DNA from: Pelatocladus maniniholoensis HA4357-MV3
GTDB taxonomy: Bacteria; Cyanobacteriota; Cyanobacteriia; Cyanobacteriales; Nostocaceae
DNA: 58,125 nt
Direction: 5' to 3'
Assembly (NCBI GenBank): GCA_019359115.1
Contig: JAHHHW010000091.1
Span: 1-58,125, forward strand
The notes below the pieces were generated by a model. It searched no databases and was not told the DNA's origin. It worked only from the letters and a program-made list of their open reading frames with translations. Numbering within the stretch: position 1 is the stretch's first letter; each line of letters starts with the position of its first letter. Both the position numbers and the translations under genes were made by a program. Positions 27,837 through 37,900 of this stretch are shown here, one piece after another.

Positions 27837-27881
27837 CAAGACCAGTTTTTCAAGTTATTCTTCGCCGCAAAACTGATCTTT
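27837..27881. promoter_or_regulatory. 45-bp palindromic element, copy 2
   Basis: CAAGACCAGTTTT and AAAACTGATCTT, separated so that the whole spans 45 bp, match copy 1 at 25856-25900 in arms and length but not in the spacer. It lies in the second divergent promoter region of the block, between the 108-residue gene and the ParA-like gene. Shared arms with diverged spacer argue for a protein-binding site. Confidence 0.65.
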
Positions 27882-27974
27882 CGCATTCTAGTGCGATCGC
27901 GCGATTCTAAGAAATGGAACAGTTAGGAGAATACTCCCGCGCTCAGTAGACTCCCAACGCTGGCGAGGTGTCTT

Positions 27975-28748
27975 ATGTCTAAAATTATTGCTATTCATTC
28001 TTTTCGGGGCGGAACTGGTAAATCTAACTTAACAGCAAATTTAGCAGTGGCGATCGCCCAAAAGGGAAACCGAGTTGCAGTCGTGGATACTGACCTTAAG
28101 TCTCCAGGTATTCATAATCTGTTTCACACTGATCAGATTGTTATTAAAAATACTTTAAATGACTATTTGTGGCATCGTAGTGTCATTCGTGAAACGGCTT
28201 GCGACATTAGCTCTCATATAGGGATAGAAGGCAAAGGTAAACTTTTCCTAATTCCTTCTAGTGTAAGTGCTGATGAAATTGCCAGAATTGAGTACGAAGG
28301 ATACAACGTTAGTCTACTCAATAGTGGATTTCGACAATTAATCGCAGAACTAAATTTAGATTACCTATTTATTGATACTCACCCTGGTCTGAGTCGAGAA
28401 ACTTTATTATCTATCGCTATTTCTGACCTATTGTTGGTGATCATGCGCCCAGATTGCCAAGACTTTGAGGGAACAGCAGTTACAATCGATGTTGCTCGTC
28501 AGCTCAAAGTCCGTAACATGATGCTAGTCGTTAATAAAACACCAATGAGAATGGACTTTTCAGCACTACAACAAAAAGTAGAAAAAACTTATAACATAAC
28601 CCTAGCAGGTATCTTGCCACTGTCAGAAGATATGGTGCAACTAGGTAGTTGTGGCTTGTTTTGCTTGCAATATCCCAATCATCCTTTAACTGGGATGTTT
28701 AAGCAGATTGCAGAAAAAGCAATTATGGAAATTTGCCAACTGGTATAA
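27975..28748 (+). CDS. ParA/MinD-family ATPase
   Basis: A 257-residue P-loop ATPase with the deviant Walker motif FRGGTGKSNLT (residues 10-20), the VVDTDLKSPG switch near 36-45 and the FIDTHPGLSR motif near 134-143. The family positions DNA or protein cargo, or acts as an ATP-dependent switch. No ParB or centromere-like repeat lies next to it, so plasmid partition is unlikely. It is followed after 10 bp by the HTH/AAA-like ATPase, with which it probably works. Confidence 0.88.
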   Translation: MSKIIAIHSFRGGTGKSNLTANLAVAIAQKGNRVAVVDTDLKSPGIHNLFHTDQIVIKNTLNDYLWHRSVIRETACDISSHIGIEGKGKLFLIPSSVSADEIARIEYEGYNVSLLNSGFRQLIAELNLDYLFIDTHPGLSRETLLSIAISDLLLVIMRPDCQDFEGTAVTIDVARQLKVRNMMLVVNKTPMRMDFSALQQKVEKTYNITLAGILPLSEDMVQLGSCGLFCLQYPNHPLTGMFKQIAEKAIMEICQLV

Positions 28749-28758
28749 GTGAAGACAA

Positions 28759-30213
28759 ATGACTGATAGTATTGGAGAGAAAATTATACCTTTTGAACTA
28801 GCCTTGAAGCTAGCAGATGCGGCTGTTTTTGCTGAGAACTCTAGACATTTGAGAAACATTGAGGTTGCTGTTTTGCGGGGATCTTGGTTAGGTCAAAAAT
28901 ATGACCAAATTGCAGTAGAGAGTGGTTATGCTCCTGAATACATAAAACATGATGTCGGGCCAAAACTATGGCATATCCTTTCATCTAGTCTGGGAGAGAA
29001 AGTCAGTAAAAATAATTTAATGGCTGTTTTGGCACAGCGAGCTATTCATGAAGAGGACACGGAGACACGGGGACTGAGGGACGCGGGGATTGAGGAACAC
29101 TGGGACAGGAGAAATATAGATGAAATACTCTGTGCGTCACCGCATCTCCCAACGCCATTAGAAGCACCGTTTGGACTGGTAGCATTGGACTCTACTTTTT
29201 ACGTAGAACGTCCTCCCGCAGAATCACGCTGTTATGAAGAAATTACTCGATCAGGAGCGCTAATTCGCATCAAAGCGCCTAGTCAAATGGGTAAAACTTC
29301 TCTAATGGTGAGAATTCTCGCTCATGCGAAAAAACAGAATTTTGATAGTGAAGATGGACTGGAAGTACATACTGTAGCCCTTAGTTTACAGCAAGCAGAT
29401 CGAGCAGTTTTCACTGACTTGGATCGGTTTTTGCGTTGGTTCTGTGCATCTATTACTCGCAAGCTCCACTTGCCTCATAGAGTAGAGGATTATTGGAGCG
29501 AAACCTTTGGCAGCAAAAGCAACTGTACAGCTTACTTTGAAGACTGTTTGCTACCGGATATAAACGGTATTTTAGTTTTAGCTTTGGATCAACTTGATGA
29601 AGTATTTTTGCATCCAGAAATTGCTGATGATTTCTTTACCTTGTTGCGATCGTGGTATGAAGAAGCAGCTTATGGAGATAGTGGTAATCCTCTCTGGCAA
29701 AATTTACGCTTAATAATTATTCATTCTACAGAAGTTTATATTCCTTTAGATATTAATAAATCTCCTTTTAATGTAGGATTGGCAATAGAATTGCAGGCGT
29801 TTACAACCGAACAAGTCTTTAGTTTACTTTCATGTTATGGATTGAATCTATCAGAAAGTGAAGTATCTGAGTTAATGCAACTTGTGGCAGGACATCCTTA
29901 TTTAGTGCAACAAGCTTTCTACCACCTAGCACGGCATGACCTAACTCTCAATCAGCTAGTGCAAATGGCTGCTACAGATGCAGGAATTTACAGCAATCAC
30001 CTACATCGGCATTTACGAAATCTCCAAGAACATCCTCAATTAGCGGCAGCATATAACCAAGTTTTAAAGTCATCACAATCTGTAGAGATGGAACAGCTTT
30101 TAGGATTTAAGCTACACAGTATGGGACTTGTTACTTTACGAGGGAATCAGGTGGCAATCAGTTGTGAATTATATCGACGGTATTTTGGGAGAGCTATGAC
30201 AGTAGATAAGTAA
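28759..30213 (+). CDS. HTH plus AAA-like (AAA_35) ATPase
   Basis: A 484-residue protein. Residues about 12-95 form the helix-turn-helix-like domain (WLGQKYDQIAVESGY) that I know from the N-terminus of vWA-MoxR-associated signalling proteins. The AAA_35-type domain follows from about 130, with Walker A APSQMGKTSL (173-182) and Walker B LVLALDQLDEV near 270-280. A linker at 98-120 is encoded by short GGGGA/ACACGG-rich near-repeats. It lacks the WD40 or effector part that usually follows, so it may depend on a separate effector. It is paired with the ParA-like gene (10 bp gap). Confidence 0.8.
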   Translation: MTDSIGEKIIPFELALKLADAAVFAENSRHLRNIEVAVLRGSWLGQKYDQIAVESGYAPEYIKHDVGPKLWHILSSSLGEKVSKNNLMAVLAQRAIHEEDTETRGLRDAGIEEHWDRRNIDEILCASPHLPTPLEAPFGLVALDSTFYVERPPAESRCYEEITRSGALIRIKAPSQMGKTSLMVRILAHAKKQNFDSEDGLEVHTVALSLQQADRAVFTDLDRFLRWFCASITRKLHLPHRVEDYWSETFGSKSNCTAYFEDCLLPDINGILVLALDQLDEVFLHPEIADDFFTLLRSWYEEAAYGDSGNPLWQNLRLIIIHSTEVYIPLDINKSPFNVGLAIELQAFTTEQVFSLLSCYGLNLSESEVSELMQLVAGHPYLVQQAFYHLARHDLTLNQLVQMAATDAGIYSNHLHRHLRNLQEHPQLAAAYNQVLKSSQSVEMEQLLGFKLHSMGLVTLRGNQVAISCELYRRYFGRAMTVDK

Positions 30214-30455
30214 ATTTTTGGATTGTAAATTGAGTGTTCGTAATCGCCAAAATACCAAAATTGAGTTAATAACATTACTATTTCATAGTACAAAGATTCA
30301 TATTGAAAAGGTAAACTTAAAATCTTAACCTCTCACGGATGGCAACACCCAAATAAATTAGGCAAGGTAAATATTGTCAGCAATTTTTTGGGGTAATTTG
30401 AAGGTAAAGGAGTTTTGTAAAGCGTGAAAGTACTGATAAATAGAGGTTGAGAGAA

Positions 30456-30499
30456 GACTGAAAATCCTCGTGTCACCGGTTCAAGTCCGGTTCCTGGCA
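30456..30499 (+). pseudogene. tRNA-Phe(GAA) 3' half, 5' half lost
   Basis: From GACTGAAAATCCTC onward the sequence gives an anticodon loop CTGAAAA (anticodon GAA), variable GTGTC, a T arm (ACCGG, TTCAAGT, CCGGT) and an acceptor strand TCCTGGC with A. This is a normal tRNA-Phe 3' half. The expected 5' acceptor GCCAGGA and D arm are absent; the upstream 25 bp are only loosely similar. No CCA is encoded. A 3' half of a tRNA is the classic trace left by integration at a tRNA gene. Confidence 0.85.
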
Positions 30500-30507
30500 T
30501 CATAAGC

Positions 30508-30541
30508 AAAACCCTCGTGAAACAAGCGTTCGCGGGGGTTT
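30508..30541 (+). terminator. Terminator hairpin behind the tRNA remnant
   Basis: AACCCTCGTGAA (30510-30521) pairs with TTCGCGGGGGTT (30529-30540) over 12 bp with two G-T pairs, loop of seven. It lies 10 bp behind the tRNA 3' end, as expected if the tRNA's own terminator came with it. Confidence 0.6.
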
Positions 30542-30611
30542 AAAGTTTATAAAAAACTCCATTTAGCCGTTTTTGGTAGTGTAAATCTGGTGTAATTTTA
30601 TGCCACGTTAA

Positions 30612-33600
30612 TTAAATGTACACTTGTAATTGCTGGGCAAGTGTTGTGATGTAGGGGGGATGCATGATGGTAAAGTGGTTGCCATGTAAGACTTTTGTGT
30701 GAGTTGTGTTGATAGTATATTGACTCCAGTTGGTACGGGGTAATTTTGGTGTGAGTTGTTGTGCAGCCCACCAGATGCAGAGTTGAGCTTGGATTTGAGG
30801 TATTTGGTGGTTTTTTAAGAGTTTTTGGTGAATTTCGGTTAGTTCTAGTTGTTTTTGCAATATTTCAATTGATACTTCTGATAGTTCTTTTGAAAATAAA
30901 TTTTGTGATTGTCCCCAATTCATCATTAATTGCAGACGTTCAACACAAGTTAAAATTATGAGTTGATCTCGTAGTTGCTGCTGTTGAACAGCATCTAGCG
31001 TTATCAAAGCATCAACAAAAGTACCACCAAACACTAACGCTAATTCATACAAGGGATCGGGTGTAAAAGTTGGTGTATGATCTGGAAATAAGAATGCATC
31101 TACAAGCCCAACAAAATCAACTTTACATCCTTGCTGTTCTAATTCTTTGGTAACACTAACAGCAATGACTCCGCCCATAGACCAACCCATGAGATGATAA
31201 GAACCATGAGGTTGATGTTGGCGAATGATTTTGGCGTATTCTACAGCCATATTTTCAATGCTATTATGCTCATCCAGTGAGTTGTTGAGAGCGCGGGATT
31301 GGAGAGCGTATACAGGTCGATCTGTTCCTAAACAGGTGGCAAGATGTTGATACACCATTACTTGTCCTCCTGTGGGATGAATACAGAATAATGGTGGTTG
31401 AGTTCCCTGTGGTTGGATGGGGACTAAAGATATAGGTGTTGGGGAAGCGTGATGATTTTGGATGAGAAAATTTCCTAATTCGGCTACAGTTGGATAGTGA
31501 AAAAGTGTGCTGAGAGGTATATTTGTGTGAAATTTTTGATTGATTTCTGAAATTAATTGTAGTGCTAAAAATGAGTGTCCGCCTAATGCAAAGAAGTTAT
31601 CATAAATGCTGATTTGCGGAAGTTGAAATAATTCCATCCAAGTTGTAATTAATAGTTCTTCTACTTGGTTACGAGGCGGGGTAAAAGTTTGTGTTAATTC
31701 TGGTTGCGTACCTTCAGGAATAGGTAGTGCTTGACGATCCACTTTACCACTTGCTGTGAGCGGTAAAGATGCTAACAACACAAAAGTAGAGGGGAGCATG
31801 TATGCTGGTAATTTGGTTTGCAGAAAAGAACGTATTTCTTTGGTGGTGATGTTTGACTTCGGTTGGGGAACAATATAAGCTACTAATTGTTGTATTTCTT
31901 TGACTTTTATAACTGCAACTTCTTTAACAGTGGGATGCTGTTTTAATGTGGCTTCAATTTCACCGAGTTCAATTCTATAACCGTTGATTTTGACTTGAAA
32001 ATCTTCTCTTCCTAAAAACTCTATATTCCCGTCGGGTAAATAACGTCCCAAGTCGCCTGTTTTATATAGTTTTTCTTTGGTAACTGGATGAATAATGAAA
32101 CTAGCGTTTGTTTTTTCTGCGTCTTTCCAGTAACCTTTTGCTAATCCGATACCGCCAATATATAATTCTCCTGTCACCCAAAGAGGACATTTTTTCAAAG
32201 ATAAATTAAACACATAAAAATATTGATTTTTAAGTGGTTTACCGTAGGGAATAGTTTTCCAGTTGGGGTCAACTTTGGTAATTGGATAATAAATTGACCA
32301 AATGGAGGCTTCTGTTGCTCCTCCTAAACTAATGATTTCGGCTTGTGGAGATAATGCTTGGATTTGAGTGGGTAAATTCAAGGGTATCCAATCACCACTC
32401 AATAAAACTAATCTGAGAGTATGAAATGCAACTTGAGGATGATTTAAATTATACTCAATTAACATCTGCATGAAAGCCGGAACTGAGTTCCAAATTGTGA
32501 TTTGGTGTGTGGTAATTAATTCACTCCAATGAGATGGATCTTTACTGTTTGCAGCATCAGGAATGACTATTGTTCCTCCTGCTGCTAAAGTGCCGAAGAT
32601 GTCGTAAACTGAGAGGTCAAAGCTGAGAGCAGAAATAGCTAAGATGCGATCGCCTGAATCGATCCGAAAGCGTTCGTTAATATCTAAAATCGTGTTGACT
32701 GCACTTTCATGAGTAATCATCACACCTTTGGGTGTTCCTGTAGAACCAGAGGTGTAGATAATATAGGCTAAGTCTGTGGGTTTTGGGATTTGCTGGAATG
32801 GCTGGTGAGATGGTAAAGTTGGTAATGAATCTATACACAAAGTCGGGATGTTCTCTGGATATTCCAGACTATGAACAAGGCAAGTTTCAGTTAGTATGAG
32901 TTTGACTTGTGCTTGTTGTAAGCAATACCATATACGTTCCTTGGGTAATCCTGGATCGATGGGGACATAGATCCCACCAACAGCAAGGATACCCAAAGCA
33001 GCAACAACCTGTTTCCAACCTTTTTCTATAATGATCGCGATCGCCACCTGAGAATGATCGCCTAATTGTCGTGCTAATTCAGTGACGCGATCGCTTAACT
33101 CTTGATAGGTGAGAATGCGATCGCTGCTAATGACAGCTTGTTGTTGTGGACGTTGAGATACTTGTTCAAAAAACAAAGTGTGGAGTAAAGCTGTTTGCGG
33201 GATTGGTGTATGAGGATGATGAATTTGGATTGGTGGTAATAATTCTATGGGTACTGTCCACAATTCATCTTCTTGGGCTAAACGCTCCAGCAAATTGCAG
33301 TAAACTGTAAACATTTCATCCAACATCCCCATAGGGAAAAGTGCTTCCACTGCATCCCAATTAAAAATTAAGCTACCATTGTGTTCTGCAACTTGATGTT
33401 CTAAGGAAACTTGCGGGGTTTGGCTAATACCATACACCACCTCTCCTAAAAAGTTATATTCTAAATCTCCTTGAGCAAAATTACCCAAACCTAAAACACT
33501 ACTAAATACTATAGGCATAGCTGCGGTCAATTCTGTTTGCTTTTGATTGAGCAATTTCCGCAGTACTTCTACTCCACTAATATAAATATGATCTAAGTCT

Positions 33601-34769
33601 TGTAGTAATTGTTGCTGGATTTTTAGAGCTAGATTTGTAAATGTATTTGGTGAGGAATTGTCTATTGCTAAAAGATTTGTATTTGTAAAATCGCCAATAA
33701 TTTGATTGATTTGAGGATGGAGTGGTAGACGTTCCAGGACAGTTAAATTGAGAGTAAAGGAAGGATTTTTACTCCATAAAGTTAACATTTCTGCAAAAGC
33801 GGTTAGCAAAATGATAGAAGGAGTGAAACCAGCTTTTTGACCTCGCTGTTTTAATTTTTGCCATATATGAGGTTCTAGTTTTCCAGCACGGCGTTTGAAT
33901 GTATACTCTTTTAATTCATTGGGAAAACAAGCTAGGGGTAGTTCCGGTGCTGGTGGTAAAGTATCTAAACGATTGAACCAATAAGTTTGCGATCGCTTGA
34001 CTAATTCTGAGTCTTGGAGAGAATTTTTGGTAATGACGTAATCTCGAAATGATAATTCTAATGTTGGTAATGATAATTCCAGATTTTGATAAAGTTGATT
34101 CCATTCGTGAAATAAAATCCGAATACTCGCAGCATCTATCAGCAATAAATCCATGCTCAGATGTAGTCGAATTTGTTGTTGATTTAAATAAGTAGCTCGA
34201 ATATCAAACCAAGGCCATTGATGTGAAGGTAAGTTTTGCTGAGATAATTTTTCGCGGATTGCTATTAATTCAGTTTCGAGTTTTGAGGTTTCTGATTCTC
34301 GTAAATCTAAGATGGTAATTTGATAATCGGAAACTTTATCTAAGATTTGTTGCTCTCCTGTGGGTAATACTATCGCCCTTAGCATATCATGACGTTGAAT
34401 GAGTTTTTGCCAAGCTGCTGTAAGGCGGGATATGTCTAAATTATTAGTTTCAAATTCTATGTAAACATGATTGCTGACATGGCTTAATTCAAATACTTTG
34501 TTGCGTCCTAACCAATGTGCTTGTTGGATATCGGTTAGGGGAAATGGTTGATGAAGTTGCTGAGGATTTGGTTTGATGATTGGTAGGGAGGTTGTTTTGA
34601 TGTTGTTGAGATTTAGGAGTTTGATAATTTCTGGTTTATGTTCTTTGAGGGAATCGCGTAGTTCTGGTGTTAATGTTCCTTTGGGTGCTTCGATGTTTAA
34701 TAGGTCATTTTCTAGCCAGAGTTTGATTCCTCGTTTTTCGAGTTCGATTAAAAGTTGGTTTTTGTTCAT
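30612..34769 (-). CDS. NRPS module Cy-A(Cys)-PCP-TE with TubC docking domain
   Basis: A 1385-residue synthetase. Residues 1-55 are a TubC-type docking domain. The heterocyclisation domain (about 70-490) has Asp207-x4-Asp212 (DLLLID) in place of the HHxxxDG of condensation domains. The A domain (about 525-1030) has FDLSVYDIFG, WNSVPAF and LGGATEASIW, read as the code D-L-Y-N-L-S-L-I-W-K for cysteine. PCP Ser lies in GGHSF near 1060. A thioesterase ends the protein with GWSMGG near 1195. It should add and cyclise Cys to thiazoline and release the product as acid or by water. It is last in the minus-strand operon, 186 bp after the other NRPS gene. Confidence 0.95.
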   Translation of the reverse strand: MNKNQLLIELEKRGIKLWLENDLLNIEAPKGTLTPELRDSLKEHKPEIIKLLNLNNIKTTSLPIIKPNPQQLHQPFPLTDIQQAHWLGRNKVFELSHVSNHVYIEFETNNLDISRLTAAWQKLIQRHDMLRAIVLPTGEQQILDKVSDYQITILDLRESETSKLETELIAIREKLSQQNLPSHQWPWFDIRATYLNQQQIRLHLSMDLLLIDAASIRILFHEWNQLYQNLELSLPTLELSFRDYVITKNSLQDSELVKRSQTYWFNRLDTLPPAPELPLACFPNELKEYTFKRRAGKLEPHIWQKLKQRGQKAGFTPSIILLTAFAEMLTLWSKNPSFTLNLTVLERLPLHPQINQIIGDFTNTNLLAIDNSSPNTFTNLALKIQQQLLQDLDHIYISGVEVLRKLLNQKQTELTAAMPIVFSSVLGLGNFAQGDLEYNFLGEVVYGISQTPQVSLEHQVAEHNGSLIFNWDAVEALFPMGMLDEMFTVYCNLLERLAQEDELWTVPIELLPPIQIHHPHTPIPQTALLHTLFFEQVSQRPQQQAVISSDRILTYQELSDRVTELARQLGDHSQVAIAIIIEKGWKQVVAALGILAVGGIYVPIDPGLPKERIWYCLQQAQVKLILTETCLVHSLEYPENIPTLCIDSLPTLPSHQPFQQIPKPTDLAYIIYTSGSTGTPKGVMITHESAVNTILDINERFRIDSGDRILAISALSFDLSVYDIFGTLAAGGTIVIPDAANSKDPSHWSELITTHQITIWNSVPAFMQMLIEYNLNHPQVAFHTLRLVLLSGDWIPLNLPTQIQALSPQAEIISLGGATEASIWSIYYPITKVDPNWKTIPYGKPLKNQYFYVFNLSLKKCPLWVTGELYIGGIGLAKGYWKDAEKTNASFIIHPVTKEKLYKTGDLGRYLPDGNIEFLGREDFQVKINGYRIELGEIEATLKQHPTVKEVAVIKVKEIQQLVAYIVPQPKSNITTKEIRSFLQTKLPAYMLPSTFVLLASLPLTASGKVDRQALPIPEGTQPELTQTFTPPRNQVEELLITTWMELFQLPQISIYDNFFALGGHSFLALQLISEINQKFHTNIPLSTLFHYPTVAELGNFLIQNHHASPTPISLVPIQPQGTQPPLFCIHPTGGQVMVYQHLATCLGTDRPVYALQSRALNNSLDEHNSIENMAVEYAKIIRQHQPHGSYHLMGWSMGGVIAVSVTKELEQQGCKVDFVGLVDAFLFPDHTPTFTPDPLYELALVFGGTFVDALITLDAVQQQQLRDQLIILTCVERLQLMMNWGQSQNLFSKELSEVSIEILQKQLELTEIHQKLLKNHQIPQIQAQLCIWWAAQQLTPKLPRTNWSQYTINTTHTKVLHGNHFTIMHPPYITTLAQQLQVYI

Positions 34770-34869
34770 AATTTTTTTGTTCGTTGTTTGATTGGGTGGT
34801 GAGAAAATTGTTTTTGATTAACGAACACGGATGAACACGCAATCCTGCAAGGGATAGGATTTTTCGTAT

Positions 34870-34898
34870 GTAGAGACGTAGCATTGCTACGTCTCTAC
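34870..34898. repeat. GTAGAGACG palindromic dispersed repeat between NRPS genes
   Basis: GTAGAGACGTAGCA and TGCTACGTCTCTAC form a perfect 14-bp inverted repeat around a single T. It lies in the 186-bp gap between the two NRPS genes and is the best-preserved of three related copies. Confidence 0.85.
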
Positions 34899-34955
34899 AG
34901 GGTGTCAATAGATTTGTCTTATCCGAGCAGTATTGGATGAACACGAATAATACAT

Positions 34956-37900
34956 TCAGATTTGAATTATTTCTTTCTCGTCGTCTTGTCCTGTAGATAA
35001 AGGTTTTTGTGTGATTTTAGCTATGATTAATTGCTCATCAATAGCTAATGCTAGTTGTTGAATATTTGTGGTTTCAACCAATAGTTGGCGCATGGGAATG
35101 TTGACTTGGAGTTGAGTTTGTAAGTGATTCTTCAACTGCACGAGTTTGAGTGAGTCTATTCCTAATTCAAAGAAGTTATGCTGTATTCCCACTGCTTCAA
35201 TTTGCAGGAGTTGTTGGACGAATTCGGCTATTGTTTTTTCGGTTTGGGTTTGCGGAGGTACTAAAGCTGCTGATTTGGATGTTGCGAGATTGGGAGTTGG
35301 TAAAGCTTTTCTATCTATTTTTCCGTTAGGGGTTAGGGGTAAGGTGTCAATGAGAATATATTCAGCCGGGATCATGTATTGTGGAAGTTTTTGCTGTAGA
35401 TATTCTCGAAATTGGCTAGAATTTGATTTGGTAGTTTGAGGATTTTTAAGTAATAACCATTGCTGAGAATCTGTTGGGTCTATTTTTCCACCAACAAAAC
35501 TATAAAGGAGAACTTGATTTGCTTCTAATTTAAATAAATCTTGAATTTGGGGAAATTCTAAATAACCAAGGGGACAAAGACCAATTTCTTGGGTTGGTGC
35601 GCTGTTCATGAGTAATTGACCGATGTGTCCTGCTTCTAAAAGACAGAAGTCTCTAGCGAGTTCTCCATACATCGGTGCGATCGCACTCAGTTTCCCAATC
35701 AAATAGATTGCAAAAGCAGATTGTTCAAAAAGTGGTTGATTCTCAAGGTAAACACTGCTGTCTATTTCGTTGGTGCTGTGGAGTAAGATTAAACGGTGGT
35801 CGCTGGGATGATAATAATATATTCCTGCTGGGAGTGTTTCGATGCGGTTGGGTTTGATGAATAAGTAAGTTTGTACCGGATAAAGACTCCCAGCAGAAGG
35901 ATAGCGATACTTGGGAATGGGATAATCACCCAATTGCATTTGCTGGAGACAGTTGAGAAATTTGCTAAATTGTTCTAGGGAAATCTGTTGCGGTAGAAAT
36001 TGTCGGTAACTTTGGCGTTCTAGATAAGGTGTTTGCTCAAGTTCAGATTTCGGTAAGTGAATAGTAATTTGCGATGATTCTGATGTGCGGATTCCTGGTT
36101 GCTGGAGTTTAAATTCGATGCGTCCTCCAGCATCGCTTAATACTCCTGCTTGTTGAGGTGGTTGGTAAGCTTCTCCTAGATTGGGAGTTGGTGTGATGTG
36201 GTGTTCGCTAAAAATATAAGCAACTAATTGTTGTGTTTGTTCGACTGTGGTGACTACTGCTTCTTTGACAGTGGGATGCTGTTTTAATGTTGCTTCAATT
36301 TCACCGAGTTCAATTCTATAACCGTTGATTTTGACTTGAAAATCTTCTCTTCCTAAAAATTCTATATTCCCGTCGGGTAAATAGCGTCCCAAATCACCTG
36401 TTTTATATAATTTTTCTTTGCTAACTGGATGAGTAATAAAGCTAGCGTTTGTTTTTTCTGCGTCTTTCCAGTAACCTTTTGCTAAACCGATACCGCCAAT
36501 ATATAGTTGTCCCGTTACCCAAACAGGAGTTTGCTGTAAATTATGATTTAATACATAAACTTGTTGATGATCGAGTGGTTTACCGTAGGGAATACTTTTC
36601 CAGTTAGGATCTACTTGGGTAATGGGATAGTAAATTGACCAAATTGAAGCTTCTGTTGCTCCTCCTAAACTCACGACTTGGATATTTGACCACAATTTTT
36701 GGATTTGATTTGGTAAATTTAGAGGTAGCCAATCTCCACTCAAGAAAGCTAAACGTAGAGATGGAGGTCGTTGTGGTTGGTTGGCGAGATATTCTACCAA
36801 CATTTGCATCAAAGCTGGAACTGAGTTCCACAGGGTAATTTGCTGAGATACAATAAACTCTAACCAGTGTGCAGGATCTTTGGTTTGCTCTGCTGAGGGA
36901 ATGACTATCGTTCCTCCCGCCGCTAACATACCGAAGATGTCGTAAACTGAAAGGTCGAAGTTTAATGTTGATAAAGCTAAGATGCGATCGCCTGGTTTAA
37001 TTGCAAAGCGTCGGTTAATATCTAAGATTGTATTTACCGCACCCCGATGATCGATCATTACTCCTTTGGGTAAACCCGTAGAACCGGAAGTGTAGATAAT
37101 ATAAGCTAAATCATCGGGAGTTTGGACTAGTTTAATATCTTTCTCATCTCCTATGAGTTGACTTTCCACACATACTTGTTGAACACCTGATGGCAAAGAT
37201 AGCTGAAGATGAGGTTGAGTGACAATTAATTTAACTTGTCCTTGGGTGAGTAAATACCATTGTCGTTCTGCTGGTAATTCAGAATCGATGGGGAGATAAG
37301 CCGCACCAGCGATTAAAATTCCTAGTACAGCAACAACTTGCTCCCAACCTTTTTCCATGACAACGGCGATCGCATTATCGCAACTTGCTCCCAATTCTTG
37401 CAATTGAGATGCTAATTGCAGAGCGCGTTGGTATAATTCCTGATAAGTTAGGGTACGCTCTGGGGTAATGATGGCTGGAGAATGAGCTTGGATTTGCACT
37501 TGCTTGATAAACAAACTGTGCAAAGTTTCCTCACAAATGGGTGCGGTGGGATAATTTGCAATTGTGGGTTGTCGTAATTCTCCCTGACTTGCGCTCCAAA
37601 TCGCATCTGAGGTAATTAGTTGTTGAAGCAAATCGCAGTAAGCAGCAAACATCTCATCCAGCAAACCTGCGGGGAAAAGTTCTTCCACCGCATCCCAGTT
37701 AAATATTAAAGTTCCGTTTTGCTCTGTGATTTGATTATCTAACCAAACTTGCGGGGTTTGACTGATACTGTAAACAATCTCCCCTAACTGACTTAATATT
37801 GATGTATCCTGACCAAGTGATTCTAAACCTAGCGTACTAGTAAATACCACTGGGATAAATTGGTAACTTTGGCGTTGACGGTTAAGTTCTCGCTGTACCT

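Larger units (their letters stand above)
30214..30611. other. Gap holding a tRNA scar and its terminator
   Basis: The first 240 bp show no gene. The second part carries the tRNA-Phe 3' half and a strong hairpin, listed separately. It separates the signalling block from the metallophore cluster. Confidence 0.6.

Noticed and set aside
27975-28748. Plasmid partition system
   Set aside because: No ParB, no iteron or centromere-like repeats, and an rRNA operon at the right edge indicates chromosome.
30391-30455. Complete tRNA with degenerate 5' half
   Set aside because: No acceptor strand GCCAGGA or D arm can be found; only the 3' half is intact.
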